This document shows positions 1 to 9,834 of a stretch of DNA of 37,420 nt, one piece after another. The stretch covers positions 1 through 37,420 of the forward strand of contig QZIL01000033.1 in assembly GCA_003599025.1 (NCBI GenBank), in the 5' to 3' direction. The stretch comes from Nitrospiraceae bacterium. GTDB taxonomy: Bacteria; Nitrospirota; Thermodesulfovibrionia; UBA6902. The notes below the pieces were generated by a model. That model did not search any database and had not been told where the DNA came from. It was given only the letters and a program-made list of their open reading frames with translations. Made by a program: the position numbers and the translations under genes. Position 1 is the stretch's first letter. Every line of letters begins with the position of its first letter.

Positions 1-22
1 GATATGAGGAGGTAAAGGAAGG

Positions 23-319
23 ATGAGCAAGAAATTCTGGGAAAAACTTCCCGCAGGCTCTGTGGTCCTTGAAGCAGGGAGTGCGGCAAAATTCAAGACA
101 GGCGGATGGCGCGCCATGAGACCGAAATGGATTGAGGAAAACTGCATCCAGTGCATGTTCTGCTGGATGTATTGTCCGGACATGTCAGTTAAGGTCAATG
201 CTGAAGGCAAGAGAGAAGACTTCAATTATGAATACTGCAAGGGCTGCGGGATATGTGCCCTCGAGTGCCCCGGTAAAAAGGGCGTAAAGGCCATTGTAAT
301 GGAAGAGGAGGGCAAATAA
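23..319 (+). CDS. porD: Pyruvate/2-oxoacid:ferredoxin oxidoreductase delta subunit (2x[4Fe-4S] ferredoxin)
   Basis: 98 aa with two CxxCxxCxxxC clusters (CIQCMFCWMYCP, CKGCGICALECP); stop overlaps the start of the alpha subunit gene; GGAGG upstream. Confidence 0.93.
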   Translation: MSKKFWEKLPAGSVVLEAGSAAKFKTGGWRAMRPKWIEENCIQCMFCWMYCPDMSVKVNAEGKREDFNYEYCKGCGICALECPGKKGVKAIVMEEEGK

Positions 320-1497
320 TGGGAAAGATAGTAGCTGTAACAGGAAACGAAGCTTGCGCAGAGGCATTAAGACAGATCAACCCGGACGTATGCGCAGCAT
401 ACCCTATCACTCCAGCAACCGACCTTATGCAGAGGTTTTCAGGTTTTGTAAATAACGGCAAAGTTGATACTGTTCTGGTGCTGGTAGAGAGTGAGCACAG
501 CGCCATGAGCGCCTGCATAGGCGCGGCAGCAGCAGGCGGAAGGGTCGCTACAGCCACATCATCGCAGGGGCTTGCATTGATGTGGGAGATGCTCTATATT
601 GCGTCAGGGACAAGACTGCCGATCGTAATGCCGCTGGTAAACAGGGCATTGTCCGCTCCACTTAACATCCACGGTGACCATTCAGACGGAATGGGGGCAA
701 GGGACACAGGCTGGATACAGTTCTATTCAGAGAATGCCCAGGAAGCATACGACAACACCATACAGGCCTTCAGGATCGCTGAGCATCTTGATATCAGACT
801 GCCTGCCATGGTGTGTCTGGACGGCTTTATCGTTAGTCATTCTATTGAAAGAGTCGAATACATCGAAGACGAGAAGGTAAAAAAATTCGTGGGTAAATTC
901 AAGGCGGTCAATCCGCTTCTGGACATTGACAAACCCAAGAGCTATGGCCCGCTTATCCTGACCGACCTCTATCATGAATACAAGAGGGCCCAGCATGAAG
1001 TGATGACAAAGGTTTCTGATGTTGTGCTGGACGTTGCCGCTGATTTTGAAAAGATGACGGGCAGAAAATACGAACTCTTTGAGAAGTACAGGATGAGCGA
1101 CGCAGAGATCGCCATCGTTGTAATGAGCTCAGCCGCAGGCACTACAAAGGACATAATAGACGAGTACAGGAAAAAAGGCGTCAAGATCGGCCTCATTAAA
1201 CCAAGGATGTTCAGACCGTTCCCGTTCAAGGAAATGGCCAATGCGCTTAAAAAAGTAAAGGCAGTGGCAGTACTTGACAGGGCAGACTCATTCGGCGGAT
1301 ACGGGCCGTTGTATTACGAAATCTGCGGAGCTGTTATGTCGCTGGAGAAAAAGCCCCTGATGATCAACAAGATTTTCGGACTTGGCGGCAGGGACTACCT
1401 CCCTGATCAGGCGGAGCATACAATTGATGAACTGATCAAAATTGCAAAGTCCGGAAAGGTAAAAACCGTAAAGGAATACATTGGAGTGAAAGAATAA
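319..1497 (+). CDS. porA: Pyruvate:ferredoxin oxidoreductase alpha subunit
   Basis: 392 aa; N-terminal GNEACAEALRQINPDVCAAYPITPATDLMQ and the IGLIKPRMFRPFP region are typical of PorA; next to porD and porB. Confidence 0.95.
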   Translation: MGKIVAVTGNEACAEALRQINPDVCAAYPITPATDLMQRFSGFVNNGKVDTVLVLVESEHSAMSACIGAAAAGGRVATATSSQGLALMWEMLYIASGTRLPIVMPLVNRALSAPLNIHGDHSDGMGARDTGWIQFYSENAQEAYDNTIQAFRIAEHLDIRLPAMVCLDGFIVSHSIERVEYIEDEKVKKFVGKFKAVNPLLDIDKPKSYGPLILTDLYHEYKRAQHEVMTKVSDVVLDVAADFEKMTGRKYELFEKYRMSDAEIAIVVMSSAAGTTKDIIDEYRKKGVKIGLIKPRMFRPFPFKEMANALKKVKAVAVLDRADSFGGYGPLYYEICGAVMSLEKKPLMINKIFGLGGRDYLPDQAEHTIDELIKIAKSGKVKTVKEYIGVKE

Positions 1498-1519
1498 AAC
1501 TAGTGACAGTGATTAGTGT

Positions 1520-1548
1520 CAGTGTCAGTAGTAATTATACTGACACTG
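1520..1548. repeat. Perfect 11-bp inverted repeat (hairpin) between porA and porB
   Basis: CAGTGTCAGTA-gtaatta-TACTGACACTG; further CAGTGTC/GACACTG half units flank it. Confidence 0.8.
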
Positions 1549-1588
1549 TTCCCTGACACTGATACTTAAAAATAGTGAGGTAATAAAA

Positions 1589-2581
1589 ATGACAACTAAA
1601 CCGCTTAGATTAAGAGAACTCGCAAAGGAAGAGGACAAATTCACATTCGGCCACAGGCTGTGTGCAGGATGCGGAGCTCCTATCGTGGTGAAACAGGTGC
1701 TGATGGCAACTGATTATCCAATTGTGGCATCCAATGCTACCGGATGCCTTGAGGTCTCCTCCTGCATTTCGACCTTTACCGCATGGAAGATCCCCTGGAT
1801 GCACTCTGCATTTGAGAATGCTGCAGCAACTATATCCGGGATCGAAGCCATGTACAGGTCTCTTGTAAAACAGGGGAAGATAGAGGAGAAGAATGTCAAA
1901 TTTATCGCCTTTGGAGGTGACGGAGGTACATATGACATCGGCTTTCAGAGCCTCTCAGGGGCCATGGAGCGCGGTCATGACATGATGTATATATGTTATG
2001 ACAACGGTGCCTACATGAACACCGGTATTCAGCGCTCAAGCGCCACGCCTTTTGGAGCGGACACGACAACATGTCCAGCAGGTGATGTAATCCCCGGCAA
2101 ACTCCAGCAGAGAAAAGACCTGACAAAGATCATGGCAGCACACGGCATTCCGTATGTCGGCCAGGCATCACCGAGCCACTGGATGGACCTGATGAAAAAA
2201 GTGCAGAAGGCCTTTGAGATTAAAGGCCCCAAATTCATGAATGTAATATCCCCATGCAACCGTGGCTGGCGTTCAAAGACAGACGATGCGATTAAACTCA
2301 GCAGACTCGCTGTCGACACATGCTACTGGCCGTTGTATGAAATAGAAAACGGGGTAACAAGAATCAACTATAAGCCAAAAGAGAAGAAACCGCTTGTGGA
2401 ATTCCTGAAACCCCAGGGCAGGTTCAAGCATATGTTTGCAGCAGGAAATGAATGGATGCTGACACAGGCACAGGAGTATGTAGACGCTCAGTGGGAGCTG
2501 CTCCAGAGACAGGCCGCATTCTCCGGGGGAGAGGAAAAGGCCGAGGCACCGGCAACAGAAGAAAAGACAGAAGGACAATAA
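1589..2581 (+). CDS. porB: Pyruvate:ferredoxin oxidoreductase beta subunit (TPP-binding)
   Basis: 330 aa; HRLCAGCGAPI, ATGCLEV, GDGGTYDIGFQSLSGAMERGHD...YDNGAYMNTGIQRSS (TPP/Mg motif) typical of PorB. Confidence 0.95.
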   Translation: MTTKPLRLRELAKEEDKFTFGHRLCAGCGAPIVVKQVLMATDYPIVASNATGCLEVSSCISTFTAWKIPWMHSAFENAAATISGIEAMYRSLVKQGKIEEKNVKFIAFGGDGGTYDIGFQSLSGAMERGHDMMYICYDNGAYMNTGIQRSSATPFGADTTTCPAGDVIPGKLQQRKDLTKIMAAHGIPYVGQASPSHWMDLMKKVQKAFEIKGPKFMNVISPCNRGWRSKTDDAIKLSRLAVDTCYWPLYEIENGVTRINYKPKEKKPLVEFLKPQGRFKHMFAAGNEWMLTQAQEYVDAQWELLQRQAAFSGGEEKAEAPATEEKTEGQ

Positions 2582-2590
2582 TTTTTTCAT

Positions 2591-2626
2591 CTGCTCTGCT
2601 CTCTGTTTAATAAGAGAGCAGAGCAG
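2591..2626. terminator. Perfect 13-bp hairpin downstream of porB (terminator-like, no adjacent U tract on + strand)
   Basis: CTGCTCTGCTCTC-TGTTTAATAA-GAGAGCAGAGCAG. Confidence 0.55.
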
Positions 2627-2698
2627 AAATGTTACGACTTTTTACCAATCCCTTACCTTCAATCCCTTAAACTGATGTCTTACGGAGACAGATTTATC

Positions 2699-3542
2699 AT
2701 GAATGACTCTTTAAGAGCGCATGTGGAACAGATCACTAACCTGCCGTCCCTTCCGGCCATAGCCAATCAGATAATTGCCCTCACAGAGGATGACCTGCTT
2801 TCCGTAAATAAACTCGAAACGATCATCGGAAACGACCCCGCCATTTCTGCAAAAAATCATGAGTGTCGCCAACTCTGCCTTTTACGGTTTCCACACACCT
2901 GTAAAAACACTCAGGAATGCGATAATGCGGATAGGCTTCAACAGTGTCAGGAACATAGCTGTCGGGATAGCCATAATGACGGTCCTCCATGATGAAAACC
3001 ACCGGGGGACACCCGACTATGAACGGATATTCAATCACTCCGTGGCCGTCGCATTCATCTCGAGTCTGCTGTCAAAGCGGACCGGATACGGCATCACTGA
3101 TGAAATTGTCATCAGCGGAATTTTGCATGATATGGGACTGCTGATACTCAGCAGGCATTTCCCGGAAAGATACATGGATGTAATGAATAAGTTTGAAGAA
3201 GGCAAGACTCTTTATGATGCAGAAAAGGAGGTTTTCGATTTCAGTCATTGTGAAATAGGAAACTGGCTGGCCTCTAAATGGAGTCTGCCTGATACTGTTG
3301 CAGACACAATTTTATACCATCATAAGCCATCCCAGGCCGCACAGAACATGGTGCATATCGCTACTGTACATGTTGCCGACTTCATAGTCGACAATCATGT
3401 AATCAGGGCAACTGCCGGGGATTACAGCGCTCCTTTTGATCCTTCCTCTCTCGACCTGCTTGGCATGTCGGAAAAAACCCTTAACGATGTAGTAACAGAA
3501 GTAAAAAGCGGATCCTTATTTAACGAGCTCTTTATAGTATGA
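2699..3542 (+). pseudogene. HDOD-domain signalling protein, frameshifted (two overlapping ORFs 2675-2992 and 2859-3542)
   Basis: N-part ...LPSLPAIANQIIALTEDD...GNDPAISAK and C-part IMSVANSAFYGFHTPVKTLRNAIMRIGFNSVRNIAVG rejoin if one A is removed from A6 at 2851-2856; SD-like GGAGA before ATG 2699. Confidence 0.8.
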
Positions 3543-3672
3543 ATATCAGGAGAGACGCCTGTTTTTCTTCCTGCTGATGCTGAAGACTCTGAATTATTAA
3601 CTCAATGCAGACCTTGTATCTGTCCAGTCCCGCACCCTGTCTGAACTGAAACACCCCATATCGGCTCAGCCT

Positions 3673-5718
3673 TTAGAGGTCCCTTTTTGTTAAAAGGCAG
3701 CCATCTCCCATGTCTCTGCCATCAGAGGCAGGAACAGGCACTCTTTCGGAAACTGGCATTACAATATATTCGACAAAGGATATGCCTTCAAAGTTTTCTT
3801 TTAACCGCGCGATAAACTCATCTTTGCCTTCCATTTTTTCAGAGTAATACACCATGATCTTTGAATGGTATTCCTTAAGCTTTTTCATAAGCTTGTGCAG
3901 GCTGTCGTCCTCAACAGATATCATTTTTGTTATATCGATACCTATTGTCTTTTTTTCGGTCTTAAGGTAATTCAATATTCTCCTGTAGAGCTTTACCCAG
4001 TTGATTCCATCCATTATCCCTCGGAGTTCAAGACACATATGTTCGGTGCTAAGGTTCTTCCTGAGCTTCAATTCCAGATAATTAAAAGACATATCAGGCA
4101 GACTGCGGCCTTTAAGCGGAGAAGATAGAAACTGCAGGAGTGATTTCCGGTATGAAGTCACGTACGTCGAGGGCTGCCGGACATCACCAAGCAATTTCAA
4201 CTTGAGATTTTCCTTAAATGCAAAACCCTGCCCCAGTTTAGTAAGTGCACGCTGGGCTACAGTTTTTTCCCCGAGCAGCCTTCTGTATCTCTCCTCAATA
4301 TCCATGGCAAACATTGCTGTCTTCCTGTTCGGAAGGTATGGCTGCATGATGTCGATAGCTGAATAAAAATCCCTGGAATATTCTCTCAGTTTTTCATTTC
4401 TCTTCCTTTTCCACGTGTCCTGATATCTGAGGGTATATTCGTAGCCGGTTATGTATGTTTCACACATCCTCATTATTGAAGGCCCGAGTTCATGAAAATC
4501 TCTCTGAAATGCCTCCTTGAGAATATGCTGGGACTCTTTCTGCGTAAACTCCGGATGGTTAAACCAGATGCGGTGCTGACCGTGCCATTCCTCAAAGGGG
4601 ACATCAGTGCAGAGTTTCCCTTTTCCCATGTACTCATCGTATAACGCTGTTTTAGGAAGAGGCCCCAATTGCATGAACTGGGCAAAGTCAGGACGGAGCG
4701 TCTTCATGTAGTCAACCTCTTTCCATATATTTTCCTTTGTATGATGCTCCTGAAACAGGATACTGGAGGCCAGGACTGATACGCCATGGTTTCTAAGGTC
4801 ACTGAACAGCTTCGGCATGTCTATCCCCCTGTTCTTCTGGTAATTTTCGAGATAAGATTCGACCCCAAGCCACAGGAAGCCCACTCCGAGCTCAAAGACA
4901 TTCTCTATCCCGAAATCCATTATCGCCTCTGCAGAAGAAAAGATCCCGAAGTAATACAATTTATCATGCTTTTTCATAAGATCAAGAAGCTCCATCGCGC
5001 GCTTTTTGTTTTTGAGAAAATTTTCATCCATAACAAAAAAGTCACTGCACCCGAATTTCTTCTCCATCTTCACACAAATGTCAAACAGCTCTTTGCCTGT
5101 CTGAAAAAAAGGAATATGCTCGAACCTGAAATTATGGGTAGTGCAGCAGAAGCGGCAGCGGTTGGGACACCCTACCCCGGGCATGAGGATGCCTGATTTG
5201 CCAAGCAGAGGTATTCCCATAAAGCGTTTATTTTCAGCAGAAGGTATTATGGGATGCTTAATGGGGGCATCAACCTTCTCATCGAATAATTTCCTCAACC
5301 ACCTGACTCCCTCACCACGGGCAACATAATCACAATCGATCATTTTTTCTATATCAGGGATCTGGGTACCATGCCCGCCCAGGATTATCTTTGTACTCGG
5401 GCTGTATTTTCTTATCAGCTCAGACATCTTTCTGGCCTTCAGAAAGTTCGGGGTTATAAAAGAGATTCCGACATAATCATATCCCTTTTTGATCTCTTTG
5501 ATAAAACGGTCCAGCGTCGGAAAATCCAGGACAACGGCAGGATACTCAATATTTTCCGCCATAAGATAAAGGCCGAAGCTCCTGTGGTTATAACGAAGTG
5601 AAAAGATCCCCTGCTCTCTTGTTATCTGATTGTGATACAACTCCATGATATTCTCTTTGCGACCATACTGATCATCGACGCCATACGGCTTAAAGACCGA
5701 CGTTAACAGAAGTTTCAT
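3673..5718 (-). CDS. B12-binding domain radical SAM protein with extended C-terminal region
   Basis: 681 aa; cobalamin-binding-like N-terminus (GYDYVGISFITPNF...IILGGHGTQIPD), radical SAM motif CPNRCRFC, GVGFLWLGVES. Confidence 0.88.
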   Translation of the reverse strand: MKLLLTSVFKPYGVDDQYGRKENIMELYHNQITREQGIFSLRYNHRSFGLYLMAENIEYPAVVLDFPTLDRFIKEIKKGYDYVGISFITPNFLKARKMSELIRKYSPSTKIILGGHGTQIPDIEKMIDCDYVARGEGVRWLRKLFDEKVDAPIKHPIIPSAENKRFMGIPLLGKSGILMPGVGCPNRCRFCCTTHNFRFEHIPFFQTGKELFDICVKMEKKFGCSDFFVMDENFLKNKKRAMELLDLMKKHDKLYYFGIFSSAEAIMDFGIENVFELGVGFLWLGVESYLENYQKNRGIDMPKLFSDLRNHGVSVLASSILFQEHHTKENIWKEVDYMKTLRPDFAQFMQLGPLPKTALYDEYMGKGKLCTDVPFEEWHGQHRIWFNHPEFTQKESQHILKEAFQRDFHELGPSIMRMCETYITGYEYTLRYQDTWKRKRNEKLREYSRDFYSAIDIMQPYLPNRKTAMFAMDIEERYRRLLGEKTVAQRALTKLGQGFAFKENLKLKLLGDVRQPSTYVTSYRKSLLQFLSSPLKGRSLPDMSFNYLELKLRKNLSTEHMCLELRGIMDGINWVKLYRRILNYLKTEKKTIGIDITKMISVEDDSLHKLMKKLKEYHSKIMVYYSEKMEGKDEFIARLKENFEGISFVEYIVMPVSERVPVPASDGRDMGDGCLLTKRDL

Positions 5719-6023
5719 TTTATATCTCCTTTGCTATTTGGCAGCACTGGAGAACAGTACACGCAGAAATTCGATTTCACTTAGTTGCAAAACATTGCAC
5801 TGCAGGCAAACCTTGCGGGGAATGATGCGGACAATCGATTCTTAAAAATAAATACATTTCTCTGATTACTACCTTAATGTTAACAGTAGCATAATAAAAC
5901 AGACCCGGTCAATGTCAGCGGGATGATTTATTGTAGCACGCAGTCATGAAAGCCCGGAGAAGATGCAATTGTGAAAAGAATTTACGATCCTCAGGCATAT
6001 GAGCTCAAAAGCCCTGAACAAAT

Positions 6024-6121
6024 TGGCGGGAGCGTGTGGGAATCGAACCCACCCTGCTCACTTGTGGCAAGCAACACCGGATTTGAAGTCCGGGAGGCAC
6101 ACCAGAAACCTATACGCTCCC
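6024..6121 (-). tRNA. selC: tRNA-Sec (anticodon UCA), CCA encoded
   Basis: Minus strand GGGAGCGT...ACGCTCCC-G-CCA: 8-bp acceptor, 5-bp T stem GTGGG-TTCGATT-CCCAC, anticodon arm CCGGA-CTTCAAA-TCCGG, long variable arm GCTTGC-CACAA-GTGAGC; ~98 nt; lies next to selB and selA. Confidence 0.95.
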
Positions 6122-6217
6122 AATATCGTCGGACATCCTGAGTTAAACAGTGTCCATAGTACGATAATAATACTTGATTAGTAAAATATATGGCAACCGG
6201 GACTTGCAGCTGAATGC

Positions 6218-8113
6218 CTATGACTGCTTCTTCAGAAACTTCCTGACTTCCCCGACCCTGAGCGTAATCTTGTTGCTGTCCAGATATTCAAGAAACGGGA
6301 GTGCGTACTTTCTTGACGTCTTTAAAATATCGCGGAATTCTCCGACCGTCATTTCGCTCTTTACGCTGAAGAATTTCTGCAGACCTTCAATCATCTTTGT
6401 ATAACTGCTCATCGGGATGTAGAGTGAATCATTTATCCTGACAAGGCTTTTTTCAGAGGCCATGATCTTCAGCAGTTCCCCTGATTCCTGGGGTTTTATC
6501 AATATAGCCTGCGCCAGTTCGTCTTTTGAAGGTGGCTGAAATCCGGCCTCCTCCAGGATTTTCAATATCCTGTCTTTCAGGCCCTGTTTGTCCTCGCTGA
6601 GGGATATTTTGAATGACTTCAGCCGGAGCAGGTCTTTGTCAATTACTACCCTGTCCAGACCGGCGAGCATTGTCTCAAAGAGCCTCTGATCAAGCCCCCG
6701 GAATAAGGCCCTGACCGCCTCTTTCGGCATGCCCGGCTTAAGGGGATTTGCCTTGTGAAACTCCGCAAGAGATTCCATTACATTATTGATGAATTCGTTG
6801 TACCTCTCACTGTGAATGATCCTGCCTTCACACCTTACCAGTCTGCCGGTCTTTTCGAGTGCGCTCATCTGGCTCTGAAGTTCTGCAGGATCGACTTTGA
6901 TCCAGGACGCGATGTCAGCAACAGTCACTCCGTTTGTCCCGCCCTGGTGTATCTTTACCAGTATCTTTTCCTGAAGGCTGCCCTGTTCGAGGACTTCAAG
7001 GTCCTTTATTCTCTCCTCCTTTTTCCTCCTTTTCGGGGAGACATCCAGTATCTCCCCTCCCCCGATTGTCATCAGGGGGGAGAACCTCCGGACAATATAC
7101 CTGTCGCCGGTCATGACCGTAATCGGCTCTTTAAACCTTAACTGGCAGAAGGACTTTTCACCCGGCTTCAGCTCGTCTTTATCATACAAAAGGACCCTGC
7201 CAGTGAGCTCTGTAGTCCCTGTATGAAAGTGTACAAGGCTCCTCGTCTTCAGACCCTTGACAGGGGCGTTTTTGAGAACTTCGATGTCCGCGTCTATAAA
7301 AGACGTCGTCCTGAGTTTCTCGGGGATGGCCACGACATCGCCACGCTGTACGTCCTCTTTGGCCACCCCCTGCAGGTTCATCGCCACACGCTGACCGGCA
7401 TGCGCCTTCCTGATGTCCTTCCCGTGACTCTGCAGTCCCCTTACCTTCGTCTTGATCCCCCTTGGAAGTATTTCCACATTGGAGTCAATTGAAATGCTGC
7501 CTGATACCGCAGTACCTGTCACAACCGTGCCGAAACCCTTGAGGGTAAATATCCTGTCAACAGGCAGCCTGAATACTCCGCTTTCGGATTTTGGCTCTAC
7601 TTCCATAGCGAGGTCATGGATTTTTTCCTTCAAAAGATCGATATTATGTCCCGTCTTTGAAGAGACTGCGATGATCCCCGCGTCTTCCAGGAACGTACCC
7701 TTTGCAAAATTCCTGATATCATCCGTGATTAGTTCGATCCAGTCAGCGTCGACAAGGTCTGATTTGGTAATGACGATCATTCCCCTTTTGACCTTGAGAA
7801 GATTGCAGATGTCCAGATGCTCACGGCTCTGCGGCATGATGCTTTCATCAGCGGCAATGACCATAAGCACGATGTCAACGCCACCTGCGCCGGCGAGCAT
7901 GTTCTTGATAAGCCGTTCATGTCCTGGCACGTCAACGATGCCGACCTTCAGCCCGTCGGGATAGGCAAGGTCCGCAAACCCGAGGTCGATGGTGATGCCC
8001 CGTTCCTTTTCTTCCTTCAGACGGTCAGGGTCTGTGCCGGTCAGTGCCTTTACAAGCGCGCTTTTACCGTGGTCTATATGTCCTGCTGTTCCGAGAATTA
8101 CGTAACGATCCAT
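6218..8113 (-). CDS. selB: Selenocysteine-specific elongation factor SelB
   Basis: 631 aa; [49 protein letters not shown] GTPase signature, long C-terminal winged-helix region. Confidence 0.96.
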   Translation of the reverse strand: MDRYVILGTAGHIDHGKSALVKALTGTDPDRLKEEKERGITIDLGFADLAYPDGLKVGIVDVPGHERLIKNMLAGAGGVDIVLMVIAADESIMPQSREHLDICNLLKVKRGMIVITKSDLVDADWIELITDDIRNFAKGTFLEDAGIIAVSSKTGHNIDLLKEKIHDLAMEVEPKSESGVFRLPVDRIFTLKGFGTVVTGTAVSGSISIDSNVEILPRGIKTKVRGLQSHGKDIRKAHAGQRVAMNLQGVAKEDVQRGDVVAIPEKLRTTSFIDADIEVLKNAPVKGLKTRSLVHFHTGTTELTGRVLLYDKDELKPGEKSFCQLRFKEPITVMTGDRYIVRRFSPLMTIGGGEILDVSPKRRKKEERIKDLEVLEQGSLQEKILVKIHQGGTNGVTVADIASWIKVDPAELQSQMSALEKTGRLVRCEGRIIHSERYNEFINNVMESLAEFHKANPLKPGMPKEAVRALFRGLDQRLFETMLAGLDRVVIDKDLLRLKSFKISLSEDKQGLKDRILKILEEAGFQPPSKDELAQAILIKPQESGELLKIMASEKSLVRINDSLYIPMSSYTKMIEGLQKFFSVKSEMTVGEFRDILKTSRKYALPFLEYLDSNKITLRVGEVRKFLKKQS

Positions 8114-8207
8114 CTTTTAAAAACTCCAAATATCAAACAAATCCCGAGGACTCTATTTCAAATTCCGGAAACACGTCGGTTCATATTACTGGAATTGGGA
8201 ATTGATT

Positions 8208-8235
8208 GTAATTCGTAATTTGTAATTCGTAATTT
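8208..8235. repeat. Perfect 14-bp tandem duplication GTAATTCGTAATTT x2
   Basis: Direct reading of the selA-selB intergenic gap. Confidence 0.8.
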
Positions 8236-8250
8236 CTATTGTGGAATCTA

Positions 8251-9666
8251 TTATATATTATTTCCAAACGCGGCAATGACGCAGCCTGTCAATATCTTGA
8301 TCTCCCGGTCCTGAATGGTCCTTGCATCAATAAGAAGCGCATCTCCCTGTATCCTCGCAATTACCGGGGGGACACCCCTTCGAAGTCTCTCTTCAAGCCC
8401 ATTGACCGAGATACCTGAAGGCCTGACTGATACCGCATACGTGGGGAAATCCGTCTCCGGAAGAGAACCGCCTCCTGCACGGGACTGGTCACCAACTATT
8501 TTCAGTTCTGCCTGCCCGGATATGGATTTCTTTAATAAAGCATGAATCCTGGCCGCCCTTTTCCTTATCACCTCAAGCGGCTGGGTCAGCATCCTCACAG
8601 TAGGAATTTCCTGCAGCGCCTTCTCTTCATCAAGATACTGCATAAAGGTGGCCTCAAGCGCGGCAAAGGTCATTTTATCAATACGAAGCGCCCTGAGCAT
8701 GGGGTTTTTCTGTATCTTTTGAATCAGCTTTTCCTTCCCGACAATAATGCCTGCCTGCGGACCTCCAAGGAGTTTGTCCCCGCTGAATGTCACAATGTCA
8801 GCTCCCTGTTTGATGACCTCCTGGACGGTTGGTTCCCCGTGTATCCCGAACTTCTCAAGACTTATCAGGGACCCGCTGCCAAGGTCGTCTACCACAGGGA
8901 TCCTGAAGGCCTTTCCGAGCACTACAAGCCTTTCCACCGGGACTTCTTCAGTAAAGCCGATCACCTTATAATTGCTCTGATGCACCTTCATCAGCAGACC
9001 TGTATTGCCGCAGACTGCATTTTCATAGTCGGACAAATGGGTCTTGTTAGTTGTGCCGACCTCTCTCAGGATTGCACCGCTCGCCTGCATAACTTCAGGG
9101 ATCCTGAAGGAACCGCCTATTTCAACAAGTTCCCCGCGTGACACAATGACTTCCCTTCCTCTTGCGAAGGTATCAAGACAGACAAGCACTGCAGCAGCAT
9201 TATTGTTAACCACTATAGCGTCTTCCGCACCGGTCAATTCCTTGATAATGTCTTTAATATGGGAGTATCTCTTTCCTCTTTTACCTTTTGAGATCTCATA
9301 TTCCAGGTTTGAATAACCTCCTGCAATTGCAGCAACATTTGAGATCGCCTTGTCAGATAATATCGCCCTGCCGAGGTTTGTATGAATGACAACGCCTGAC
9401 GCATTTATCAGCGGCCGCAGCTTATGGGCGGAATATTTTCTGATTAAATTTTCGATTTCTCCGGCTATTGCATCCAGGGAGACATCCGGATCAAGGCCGT
9501 TCAGAATGGCCCTGCGTTTTAATTCAATGACTTCCCTGACAGCCCGCACTACTATTTTCCGATAAGAACCCTCAAGCCACTTCTGACCGTAAGGGCCTTT
9601 CAGACATTCATTTACCTGAGGCAACTTTGATAGTTTCTCCTGAATTGTCATGTGATTTTCTACCAT
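8251..9666 (-). CDS. selA: L-seryl-tRNA(Sec) selenium transferase
   Basis: 471 aa; INASGVVIHTNLGRAILS, VNNNAAAVLV, FSGDKLLGGPQAGIIVG (PLP lysine motif). Confidence 0.96.
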   Translation of the reverse strand: MVENHMTIQEKLSKLPQVNECLKGPYGQKWLEGSYRKIVVRAVREVIELKRRAILNGLDPDVSLDAIAGEIENLIRKYSAHKLRPLINASGVVIHTNLGRAILSDKAISNVAAIAGGYSNLEYEISKGKRGKRYSHIKDIIKELTGAEDAIVVNNNAAAVLVCLDTFARGREVIVSRGELVEIGGSFRIPEVMQASGAILREVGTTNKTHLSDYENAVCGNTGLLMKVHQSNYKVIGFTEEVPVERLVVLGKAFRIPVVDDLGSGSLISLEKFGIHGEPTVQEVIKQGADIVTFSGDKLLGGPQAGIIVGKEKLIQKIQKNPMLRALRIDKMTFAALEATFMQYLDEEKALQEIPTVRMLTQPLEVIRKRAARIHALLKKSISGQAELKIVGDQSRAGGGSLPETDFPTYAVSVRPSGISVNGLEERLRRGVPPVIARIQGDALLIDARTIQDREIKILTGCVIAAFGNNI

Positions 9667-9711
9667 AGGAAACAGGATATGGTCAAGCTAAAAGGATTTT
9701 ATATACTTATG

Positions 9712-9816
9712 TCCACAGATCTCACAGATAACGACACGGCTATAAATGAAACAGGAAGAATAGCCGGGGTCAGTTGCTCTTTTCATATCCATGATAATCT
9801 GCGTCAATCTGCGCAT
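9712..9816. repeat. Degenerate inverted-repeat element with CAGAT(n)CAGAT termini (ERIC-like style)
   Basis: TCCACAGATCTCACAGAT ... AATCTGCGTCAATCTGCGCAT; same terminal motif as 24043-24292. Confidence 0.55.
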
Positions 9817-9834
9817 GACACTTTTTTATTTTCA

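Noticed and set aside
5999-6181. 60-aa ORF MSSKALNKLAGACGNRTHPAHLWQATPDLKSGR...
   Set aside because: Antisense translation of the tRNA-Sec gene; the CGNRTHP...LKSGR pattern is a typical tRNA-derived spurious ORF
7452-7964. 170-aa plus-strand ORF inside selB
   Set aside because: Opposite-strand shadow of a clear coding region; low-complexity Ser/Pro/Thr-rich composition
8542-9141. 199-aa plus-strand ORF inside selA
   Set aside because: Opposite-strand shadow of selA; no recognisable motif or good ribosome-binding site
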